From positions 107,065,503 through 107,129,502 of the forward strand of contig CM058230.1 in assembly GCA_030180135.1 (NCBI GenBank): a stretch of 64,000 nucleotides of DNA. The letters run 5' to 3'. Origin of the DNA: Orychophragmus violaceus. Lineage: Eukaryota > Streptophyta > Magnoliopsida > Brassicales > Brassicaceae. The notes under the pieces are model-generated. The model saw only the letters and a program-made list of their open reading frames with translations. It ran no database searches and was not told the DNA's origin. Numbering within the stretch: the first letter of the stretch is position 1; each line of letters begins with the position of its first letter. A program made the translations under genes and the position numbers. Below are positions 1 to 8,562 of the stretch, piece after piece.

Positions 1-195
1 CTGTTCAGCTCGTTTCAGCTGAACACTCTTGGTTCAGCTCGGCTAAGCTCATTTCTCACCGAACTTAGCTCTTTTTAGGTTATGGAACACTTCATTGATC
101 TCTTTTTTTTTTTTTGATCACGTGTTCGGTCTTATGGTTCCATAACAGCCCAAACGATTAGGGTGGGTTTTGTATCCCGGTTTGGGGATGTTACA
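1..195 (-). repeat. Element A 3' LTR (partial, last 195 bp in plus orientation)
   Basis: This stretch matches 4774-4968 base for base by eye and ends in GATGTTACA, the terminal CA of a TG...CA LTR. Only the U3-terminal part is in the window. It includes AGCT-rich sequence but not the 27-bp palindrome or TATA box seen in the complete copy. Confidence 0.93.
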
Positions 196-213
196 AGTTC
201 TACCCCCCTTAAA
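196..213 (-). other. Element A polypurine tract
   Basis: Read on the minus strand this is TTTAAGGGGGGTAGAACT, directly before the 3' LTR start TGTAACATC. It is the expected plus-strand DNA primer of an LTR element. The same tract occurs at the equivalent place in elements C and D, and a variant occurs in B. Confidence 0.85.
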
Positions 214-800
214 CAGGATTCGTCCCCGAATCCGACTTAAGGTGTTCACCCCGTTCAAACTTTATGAACCATTGGAGACCTACTAACATCCCGAAGTGTT
301 AACAGAACATAACCGTTCTATGCTCTCTCTATTCGGCCTAAGTCCATTTATGGCCGTTTTCGCCAGAGCCATTCATCTCGGGTCGAGTCGCGTATGACCG
401 GACCTTTCCATTCCGTTCCCGTGCATGGACCGTCCGTGCCCAGCTTGCCGATCTTCGGTCAACCGCCCCAACGGCCGCCGTTCGATTGCGCTTAGCTGTC
501 CGAACTTCCCTTGTCCATGATTCACGGTTCATTCCGCGCTTAATTCGATTTATGGCTCACGGTCTTGACCTTGGTCGATCAACAATCGAACCTTGGACTA
601 AGCCGTCGAGAGATCCATATACTTACCATGACCTCGGTCCGTCAAGACTTAATCACTCCCCGGATTTTGTCTTGCCTTAGACTTAGTCAATCCTGATCAC
701 AACCCTTACGGTTTGACCCGAAACTTGATCTCCGCCCTCTAAGGACTTGATCATAGTACCCCGTGAAACTTGACCTCCGCCCTCCAAGGACTTGATCTTA
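196..800 (-). pseudogene. Element A: relic of pol 3' end and unassigned non-coding sequence
   Basis: The part next to the polypurine tract (about 205-280, with GATTCGTCCCCGAATCCGAC) is similar to the plus-strand sequence over the last codons of element B pol (14051-14110), so it looks like a decayed pol end. The remainder to about 710 is shared with elements C and D but has no open frame and no protein similarity I can see. Around 718-806 lie two copies of a 45-bp unit that is four-fold in element C. The whole RT, RNase H and integrase region is missing between this part and the gag relic. Confidence 0.6.
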
Positions 801-806
801 GTTCCA
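718..806. repeat. Element A: 45-bp minisatellite, 2 copies
   Basis: Two copies of a unit containing GAAACTTGA and CCTCCAAGGACTTGATC, 45 bp apart (GAAACTTG at 720 and 765). The same unit is present four times in element C and about once in D, so copy number has changed between relatives. Confidence 0.75.
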
Positions 807-822
807 CGATCCACAACGTTCC

Positions 823-910
823 CTACACATTCCCAGAATGCATATAAGCCCCGCTTTATTCCCCAATATGCCCTGCAGTAATTTGAGAAATTAGGGTTCG
901 AGTGACAGAC
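823..910 (-). other. Element A: relic of the gag-pol intron (88 nt)
   Basis: On the minus strand the interval begins GTCTGTCACT after an exon-like ATTG (GT at 910-909) and ends GGGAATGTGTAG before GGAAC (AG at 824-823). It aligns with the 95-nt interval 17461-17555 of element B, including both edges and the TATTGGGGAA core. The flanking gag and protease coding sequence is decayed, yet both splice dinucleotides are intact. Splicing here is inferred, not shown. Confidence 0.6.
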
Positions 911-1480
911 CAATGATCACCTCGAAGGAGACGGCCATGCCTGAATCCTCCACGAGCTCATGGACTTGAGGTTTTCACCAGTTGACCCTTGGCCGTAGCC
1001 GCGCAGTCACCCTGACCCCAATCCACTTTCGGAGCCCCCCGACCGTCCGTCCCGGCCATTCCGACAGTCCTAAACAACATGTCTAGGCTGCCCACGACGG
1101 AAACATGACCTTGGTTTTACAGTCACCTTTTTCGAAACCCAGCCTGTGGACAGCTCGCGACCCCAGGTCCTTGCTTCCACCTTCACGCAGGCCCTCCCCT
1201 TTTTCCCAACATCTTACGGAGTGTTGTCATCCACCGGAGGTGCATTCTGCGCGGTCCGAGGAATGGTTATCAACCCCTTGGTCCCATTTCCTCATCAGGT
1301 CCTTCCCGGTTAGGCAAACCACTTCCCGTAATTGTGCCCTCCGGTTCACCCCAGGTCCCTCCCGGTTCGGCCAACCACCTTCCCGTGGTTGTGCCTTCCG
1401 GTTCACCCCGACACCGTCTTGCGACCTTGGTCCAAGACTAAGTGCCAACCGCGTCCCAACCGTTCTTGGGTCTACGACCC
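911..1480 (-). pseudogene. Element A: degenerate gag nucleocapsid relic
   Basis: Minus-strand translation near 1230-1313 reads LTGKDLMRKWDQ followed by SSDRAECT, clearly related to RSGKNLKRKWDQ and SSDRTKCTTC just before the zinc knuckles of element B Gag. The knuckle region between 911 and 1230 is still alignable at DNA level but has lost cysteines and its frame. No intact Gag could be made. Sequence above about 1320 shows repeated RRAQ/RKAQ-like copies of one short segment, so a local duplication happened after decay. The edges are approximate. Confidence 0.7.
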
Positions 1481-1974
1481 AGTCGCGACCCGCGGTCGTA
1501 CGCATTCATCCGTGCGGTTTACGCGAACGGACACGACTGTTCCCGCGAACAGGTACGATGGTCCGCACATAGCTACCATCATCCCGCGCTTGCGGTGAAC
1601 GGCCTACGACGCATTATCCTGACCCGATGGTGCTGACTAGCGGTCTGGCCGCGATCAACTCGGTTTTCACTTAACCGCTTCACGCTTGGGCTCTTGCCAT
1701 GTGCGGTTCATGATCCGGCCAACATCTCCAAGATGCGCCGTCCGACCATCCGCTTCCACGGCACTGGCCGTATGCGGTTCCATGACCCGGCCAACGTCTC
1801 CAAGACGTGCCGTCCGATCATCCACATACTTCAGGCTCATTGCTCCCTTAGCGTGGCTGATCCGCCCAACCACTTACAGTCTATTCACAATCAAGGTCGA
1901 GACTAAGTGCGTCCTTGGTGCACTTGCCTTAGCAAGTCACCAGTCATGAGAGCATCGTCCTAGGAAATAACTCC
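1480..1974 (-). other. Element A: non-coding leader region
   Basis: Between the gag relic and the primer site there is no convincing open frame. The part at 1900-1974 (GTGCGTCCTTGGTGCACTTG and following) is shared with elements C and D but not with B, so it is a mark of the non-autonomous group and could hold a packaging or dimerisation signal. GTGCACTT and AAGTCACC form short partial dyads. This role is a guess. Confidence 0.5.
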
Positions 1975-1986
1975 GCTCTGATACCA
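1975..1986 (-). other. Element A primer binding site, initiator tRNA-Met
   Basis: Minus strand TGGTATCAGAGC, three bases inside the 5' LTR end. This is the 12-nt complement of the 3' end of plant initiator tRNA-Met, the usual primer of plant LTR elements. Confidence 0.93.
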
Positions 1987-3343
1987 ACTTGAAACACCCC
2001 GACCCGGCCTTCCTAGGCCGCGGTCGATGCGTCCCATCGGTCAGGCCAAACCCAGGCCTGGACCTCCCGAAATTCCGTCCTATTTAAAATTTTCTTTACG
2101 ATTAAGTATTCCTCGGATCTCTTATTGACTTCTAGTCTTTGATCCTTCATACTTAATCAATAGGCAGCGGAAATTCTACTTAACCATTTCAATCGTTCTT
2201 CTAAAGAACGATCCGTCCAAGAACCTCTTATAACCTTACTTAGTTTTCTCAAAAACTCTTTCGAGGTTCCCATTCCAACTATCCAATTAACCAACCTAAG
2301 TCTTTAACTTAGATCCTTTCACTCTCCTATTCGGCTCTAACCATTCTTTAGAACAATAGAAGAGTTTTCGAAACGTGTACCTTAACCCTTGGTGAATCCG
2401 GTGTGAAGCTAGCTCGACGTTCAGCTCAGCTCCTTTATTCATCCAGCTCAGCTCCTTTAACATACCTCCCTTGTACATAGTCATTCAACCAACCATCCCC
2501 ACATGACTAAGCACAAGAGAGGTCTTCCAATTCCTTCCTTTGACCACCATTTGAACTCGCTCGTTTCTTTACTCGATTCCCGTTATCATTCACCGTCTTG
2601 TCTTAACCACGTTTGTTTCCTGCATTTTGACTCTCAGACCGATCCAAGTCCTTAGGTACGATCACTTCACCGATCGCCCTCAATATCGCCGAGTCCTAGT
2701 GTTCAGATCATGGTTGGACTGATTGACTATCATTTCCGCGGATGGCCTGATCCGCGGTTTATACCGTCGGCCGCGACCCAGTTCCTCCGACTGTTCCATC
2801 GCTCCGCACGCGTTTCTACCACGCAATCATCCCGACTCTATCCGCGGTCCAACCCGATGTCATCCCGCTATCTCGATCTTGACCGTGGATGATCTTCCCG
2901 ATCGATCCAACGGCTTATTGAACAAGAATCCGTCAAGTCTACCAAACCCGTCAATTGCCATGACTTTACGCGATCGCTCGGTCGTACCGAGTGGTTCTCG
3001 GTCGTACCGTGATCGTCAGTCCATCAGCGCAATGGCTTGACGCAACGAGGATGTGGCAGCATCGCCAAGCGTACTCGGCAACACTCGCGTTTCCTGTTCG
3101 TCAGGCCATCCGCGTCCTGCCGCGATCGCTGTCCAACCGGACTGACCGCATGTTCGGATCGTTGACGATCTCTGAACCGTTGCGTCAATCCGCGAAGAGA
3201 CGCGACTGTTCGTGTATGGCGTGACGATCAGCCAACAGACGCGACCATCCAGAGATGATCCGCGACCATCCTTACGACTGTACCGTCCAACCCGTGTACC
3301 ACGAACCCGTCTGCGATCAACCGACAGCGGTTTACGTCATACC

Positions 3344-3576
3344 GCGAGTAGACGCAACCTTTCACGAAGAGTCACGACCGTCTGGGAACAGTCGCGACCA
3401 TCCGCTTGGATCGTGATCAGTGTGCCGCGACCATCCTGCCGCGGTCATCCTGTCGCGATCGTTCCACCGCAATCAGTCCGACGCGATCCCTCTGCCGCGA
3501 TCAGACTGCCACGAACGTCCAGTCGCGATAACTCTGTCGCGATCGCTCTGCCGCGATCGTACGGCCGCGACCGTCG
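3344..3576. repeat. Element A LTR compound minisatellite (20-bp then 14-bp units)
   Basis: Three 20-bp units and one 19-bp unit (3344-3422, consensus like GCGAAGAGTCGCGACCATCC) lead directly into eleven 14-bp units (3423-3576, consensus like TGCCGCGATCATCC). The phase holds exactly at 14 bp over all eleven. Equivalent tracts occur in elements C (nine 14-bp units) and D (seven). The cores are CGCG-like. Confidence 0.85.
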
Positions 3577-4570
3577 TCCATACCGAACCGAACGCTCGTC
3601 CTGATCGTTCCCGATCCTCGACAGTGCGTCAGTCCACGCATGGACGCGTCCGTTCGCAAACAGGCACGACGTCCGGTCCATAGGCGTGATTATTCTGGAA
3701 ATAACCGCGTCTGTCTTACGACCGTACGGCCCAACCTGTTGCCTCACGAACCTGCCTGCGATGACCCGCCATCCACGATCGTCCGGTCGTCCAGACTGTA
3801 CGTTCACTCGGACCGCACGCGATCCTTGGAGTGTGCGTTAAGCGTGAACTGACGCGACCGTGGCGTACAGGCGCGATGATCAGCCCGAACGGTTGCGACC
3901 ATCCGAAGATGAACCGCGACAGCCCTTTTGGCCGAATGATCATCCGTCTGTGCCGCGACTTTGTCTCCGACCACAAGCCATCCAGAACATTGTCCGCTTC
4001 TCGCCAAGTACGTCCGCGTGCGATCAGACTACGTCGGCCCACATCCATCCGGACGTGCCGTACTGTAGCGCATGATCCACCGGTTTGTCACACTTGGTCG
4101 GCAGTTGATCCGCGCATCTAATCCGTCCGACCGCGCCTAATCACGATCATGGCCCATGGCCGATCGTGATCGTTTGGGAAAACTCGCCGAATCTTAAGCC
4201 AACTTATGGCCTAACATCCCGTCTACTTCCAGAAAAGAGATGAAGAGAATAGCGTCCGCGTCAGCCCGTTTGATCCAACCGTCGGCCGAGCGGTTCACCG
4301 CGGCCGCGGTTGATCCTTCAGGCCGATCACGCGCTTGGATGCGGTTGTGGCCTTGCCGTGAGTGCTTGATGCATTTCCGGCCCTCTAAACCCTTTTCCCT
4401 CACGGTTAACCACCACCAAATCCGATCTTCCATTCGCCGGCCTTCTCACTAGAATCCGGTCTCTCTCTCTCTCTCTAGATCTCTCGCAATTTCAGGCTTG
4501 TGCCTTTGGGAGAGTTTCTGGACGTTTTTTTCCCCTTGCTGGGCGTGCGCAATTTGGCCAAGGAATGGCC

Positions 4571-4578
4571 TATTTATA
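4571..4578 (-). promoter_or_regulatory. Element A LTR TATA box
   Basis: Minus strand TATAAATA in the context CCTATAAATAGG. It lies 95 bp downstream of the U3 palindrome, and the same motif sits at the same relative place in the LTRs of B, C and D. Confidence 0.8.
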
Positions 4579-4673
4579 GGCTTCCTTGGCGCCAACTTCC
4601 CCCAAGTGAATGGTCATGAGTTGTTGGCCGAAAGGTCACAACTTCTCTTGGTGACCATTCGCTGGTAACCGCT

Positions 4674-4700
4674 TGGTCAGCTAGTGTCACTAGCTGACCA
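4674..4700. promoter_or_regulatory. Element A U3 27-bp palindrome
   Basis: Perfect 13-bp arms (TGGTCAGCTAGTG and its complement) around one central T. All four elements have a 27-bp palindrome here. A and D share the GGTC/GACC arm form, while B and C have GATC/GATC. It is upstream of the TATA box in transcription direction and is likely a protein-binding site. Confidence 0.8.
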
Positions 4701-4968
4701 GCTGACCCAACACTTGAACACTCAAGCTAGCTGGGTTGAGCTGGCTGCCAGCTGGCCTAGCTGACCAGCTGGACTGTTCAGCTCGTTTCAGCTGAACACT
4801 CTTGGTTCAGCTCGGCTAAGCTCATTTCTCACCGAACTTAGCTCTTTTTAGGTTATGGAACACTTCATTGATCTCTTTTTTTTTTTTTGATCACGTGTTC
4901 GGTCTTATGGTTCCATAACAGCCCAAACGATTAGGGTGGGTTTTGTATCCCGGTTTGGGGATGTTACA

Positions 4969-6420
4969 GTTTTGGTCGTGGTACTTTCGAAAAAACTCGA
5001 CCCGATCCTTCTCGGGACATGAACACTTGGTTTTTCATGCACCGCGACTGTCCCACGGTGCATAGGATCAGTCCACGATCAGTTTATCATATACCGTCAT
5101 TTTTTCACATGTTTCCTCCACCACACCTCCTTACTGTCCATATGAGGGGTTTTGGTCGTGGTACTTTCGAAAAAACTCGACCCGATCCTTCTCGGGACAT
5201 GAACACTTGGTTTTTCATGCACCGCGACTGTCCCACGGTGCATAGGATCAGTCCACGATCAGTTTATCCTATCCCGTCATTTTGTTTTCACCCGTTTCCT
5301 CCACCACACCTCCTTACTGTCCATATGAGGGGTTTTGGTCGTGGTACTTTCGAAAAAACTCGACCCGATTCTTCCCGGGCCATGAACACTTGGTTTTTCA
5401 TGCACCGCGACTGTACCACGGTGCATAGGATCAGTCCACGATCAGTTTATCATATACCATCATTTTTTTTTCACCCGTTTCCTCCACCACACCTCCTTAC
5501 TGTCCATATGAGGGGTTTTGGTCGTGGTACTTTCAAAAAAACTCGACCCGATTCTTCCCGGGCCATGAACACTTGGTTTTTCATGCACCGCGACTGTCCC
5601 ACGGTGCATAGGATCAGTCCACGATCAGTTTATCATATCCCGTCATTTTTTTTTCACCTGTTTCCTCCACCACACCTCCTTACTGTCTATATGAGGGGTT
5701 TTGGTCGTGGTACTTTCGAAAAAACTCGACCCGATCCTTCTCGGGACATGAACACTTGGTTTTTCATGCACCGCGACTGTCCCACGGTGCATAGGATCAG
5801 TCCACGATCAGTTTATCATAAACCGTCATTTTTTCACATGTTTCCTCCACCACACCTCCTTACTGTCCATATGAGGGGTTTTGGTCGTGGTACTTTCGAA
5901 AAAACTCGACCCGATCCTTCTCGGGACATGAACACTTGGTTTTTCATGCACCGCGACTGTCCCACGGTGCATAGGATCAGTCCACGATCAGTTTATCCTA
6001 TCCCGTCATTTTGTTTTCACCCGTTTCCTCCACCACACCTCCTTACTGTCCATATGAGGGGTTTTGGTCGTGGTACTTTCGAAAAAACTCGACCCGATTC
6101 TTCCCGGGCCATGAACACTTGGTTTTTCATGCACCGCGACTGTACCACGGTGCATAGGATCAGTCCACGATCAGTTTATCATATACCATCATTTTTTTTT
6201 CACCCGTTTCCTCCACCACACCTCCTTACTGTCCATATGAGGGGTTTTGGTCGTGGTACTTTCAAAAAAACTCGACCCGATTCTTCCCGGGCCATGAACA
6301 CTTGGTTTTTCATGCACCGCGACTGTCCCACGGTGCATAGGATCAGTCCACGATCAGTTTATCATATCCCGTCATTTTTTTTCACCTGTTTCCTCCACCA
6401 CACCTCCTTACTGTCTATAT
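4969..6420. repeat. Four-monomer higher-order repeat, two full copies
   Basis: Monomer 1 has a short T tract followed by CACATG, monomer 2 has CCTATCCCGTCATTTTGTTTTC, monomer 3 has GACTGTACCACGG and monomer 4 has TTTCAAAAAAACTC. This order runs from 4969 to about 5698 and again to about 6420. The monomer-3 mark recurs near 7410, 8135, 9410, 11050, 21560, 23210, 25030 and 34975, but I see none beyond about 35 kb. Confidence 0.75.
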
Positions 6421-8562
6421 GAGAGGTTTTGGTCGTGGTACTTTCGAAAAAACTCGACCCGATCCTTCTCGGGACATGAACACTTGGTTTTTCATGCACC
6501 GCGACTGTCCCACGGTGCATAGGATCAGTCCACGATCAGTTTATCATATACCGTCATTTTTTTCACATGTTTCCTCCACCACACCTCCTTACTGTCCATA
6601 TGAGGGGTTTTGGTCGTGGTACTTTCGAAAAAACTCGACCCGATTCTTCCCGGGCCATGAACACTTGGTTTTTCATGCACCGCGACTGTCCCACGGTGCA
6701 TAGGATCAGTCCACGATCAGTTTATCATATACCGTCATTTTTTTTCACCCGTTTCCTCCACCACACCTCCTTACTGTCCATATGAGGGGTTTTGGTCGTG
6801 GTACTTTCGAAAAAACTCGACCCGATACTTCCCGGGACATGAACACTTGGTTTTTCATGCACCGCGACTGTCCCACGGTGCATAGGATCAGTCCACGATC
6901 AGTTTATCATATCCCGTCATTTTTTTTTCACCTGTTTCCTCCACCACACCTCCTTACTGTCTATATGAGTGGTTTTGGTCGTGGTACTTTCGAAAAAACT
7001 CGACCCGATCCTTCTCGGGACATGAACACTTGGTTTTTCATGCACCGCGACTGTCCCACGGTGCATAGGATCAGTCCACGATCAGTTTATCATATACCGT
7101 CATTTTTTCACATGTTTCCTCCACCACACCTCCTTACTGTCCATATGAGGGGTTTTGGTCGTGGTACTTTCGAAAAAACTCGACCCGATCCTTCTCGGGA
7201 CATGAACACTTGGTTTTTCATGCACCGCGACTGTCCCACGGTGCATAGGATCAGTCCACGATCAGTTTATCCTATCCCGTCATTTTGTTTTCACCCGTTT
7301 CCTCCACCACACCTCCTTACTGTCCATATGAGGGGTTTTGGTCGTGGTACTTTCGAAAAAATTCGACCCGATTCTTCCCGGGCCATGAACACTTGGTTTT
7401 TCATGCACCGCGACTGTACCACGGTGCATAGGATCAGTTTATCATATACCATCATTTTTTTTTCACCCGTTTCCTCCACCACACCTCCTTACTGTCCATA
7501 TGAGGGGTTTTGGTCGTGGTACTTTCAAAAAAACTCGACCCGATTCTTCCCGGGCCATGAACACTTGGTTTTTCATGCACCGCGACTGTCCCACGGTGCA
7601 TAGGATCAGTCCACGATCAGTTTATCATATCCCGTCATTTTTTTTTCACCTGTTTCCTCCACCACACCTCCTTACTGTCTATATGAGAGGTTTTGGTCGT
7701 GGTACTTTCGAAAAAACTCGACCCGATTCTTCTCGGGCCATGAACACTTGGTTTTTCATGCACCGCGACTGTCCCACGGTGCATAGGATCAGTCCACGAT
7801 CGGTTTATCATATACCGTCATTTTTTTTTCACTTGTTTCCTCCACCACACCTCCTTACTGTCCATATGAGGGGTTTTGGTCGTGGTACTTTCGAAAAAAC
7901 TCGACCCGATCCTTCTCGGGACATGAACACTTGGTTTTTCATGCACCGCGACTGTCCCACGGTGCATAGGATCAGTCCACGATCAGTTTATCCTATCCCG
8001 TCATTTTGTTTTCACCCGTTTCCTCCACCACACCTCCTTACTGTCCATATGAGGGGTTTTGGTCGTGGTACTTTCGAAAAAACTCGACCCGATTCTTCCC
8101 GGGCCATGAACACTTGGTTTTTCATGCACCGCGACTGTACCACGGTGCATAGGATCAGTCCACGATCAGTTTATCATATACCATCATTTTTTTTTCACCC
8201 GTTTCCTCCACCACACCTCCTTACAGTCCATATGAGGGGTTTTGGTCGTGGTACTTTCAAAAAAACTCGACCCGATTCTTCCCGGGCCATGAACACTTGG
8301 TTTTTCATGCACCGCGACTGTCCCACGGTGCATAGGATCAGTCCACGATCAGTTTATCATATCCCGTCATTTTTTTTTCACCTGTTTCCTCCACCACACC
8401 TCCTTACTGTCTATATGAGAGGTTTTGGTCGTGGTACTTTCGAAAAAACTCGACCCGATCCTTCTCGGGACATGAACACTTGGTTTTTCATGCACCGCGA
8501 CTGTCCCACGGTGCATAGGATCAGTCCACGATCAGTTTATCATATAACGTCATTTTTTTCAC

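Larger units (their letters stand above)
1..4968 (-). mobile_element. Element A: non-autonomous Ty3/gypsy-type LTR retrotransposon, left end cut by window
   Basis: Two LTR copies flank a 1794-bp internal region. The left copy (1-195) is the last 195 bp of an LTR whose full copy lies at 1990-4968; over these 195 bp I see no difference, including the run of 13 T, so the insertion is probably young. The primer site (1975-1986) lies next to the right LTR and the polypurine tract next to the left LTR, so the element reads on the minus strand. No reverse transcriptase, RNase H or integrase is encoded. The internal region holds broken remains of gag, of the gag-pol intron and of the pol end, so this is a deletion derivative (LARD-like). 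Projected full length is about 7.75 kb. The right flank starts GTTTT, probably one copy of the target duplication; the other copy is outside the window. Confidence 0.9.
1990..4968 (-). repeat. Element A 5' LTR (2979 bp)
   Basis: The LTR runs from TGAAACACCCC to GATGTTACA with TG...CA ends. On the minus strand U3 lies at the high-coordinate side: an AGCT-dense tract, a 27-bp palindrome (4674-4700), then TATAAATA (4571-4578), then a (CT)8 run (4461-4476) which reads as GA downstream of the TATA box. The middle holds a compound minisatellite of 20-bp and 14-bp units (3344-3576). Short open frames inside the LTR are not conserved as proteins and are not called as genes. Confidence 0.92.

Noticed and set aside
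4985..5005. CENP-B box in the satellite (TTTCGAAAAAACTCGAC)
   Set aside because: The TTCG half and central A fit, but the required CGGG half is absent (TCGA instead), so it is not called.
5019..6422. Long plus-strand frames of up to 467 codons throughout the satellite (for example 5019-6422, 7500-8699 and 22538-23851)
   Set aside because: They are the satellite itself: many monomers are 183 bp, a multiple of three, with one stop-free frame. Frames break whenever the poly-T tract changes length, and the protein is a 61-residue repeat with no domain, promoter or termination signal.
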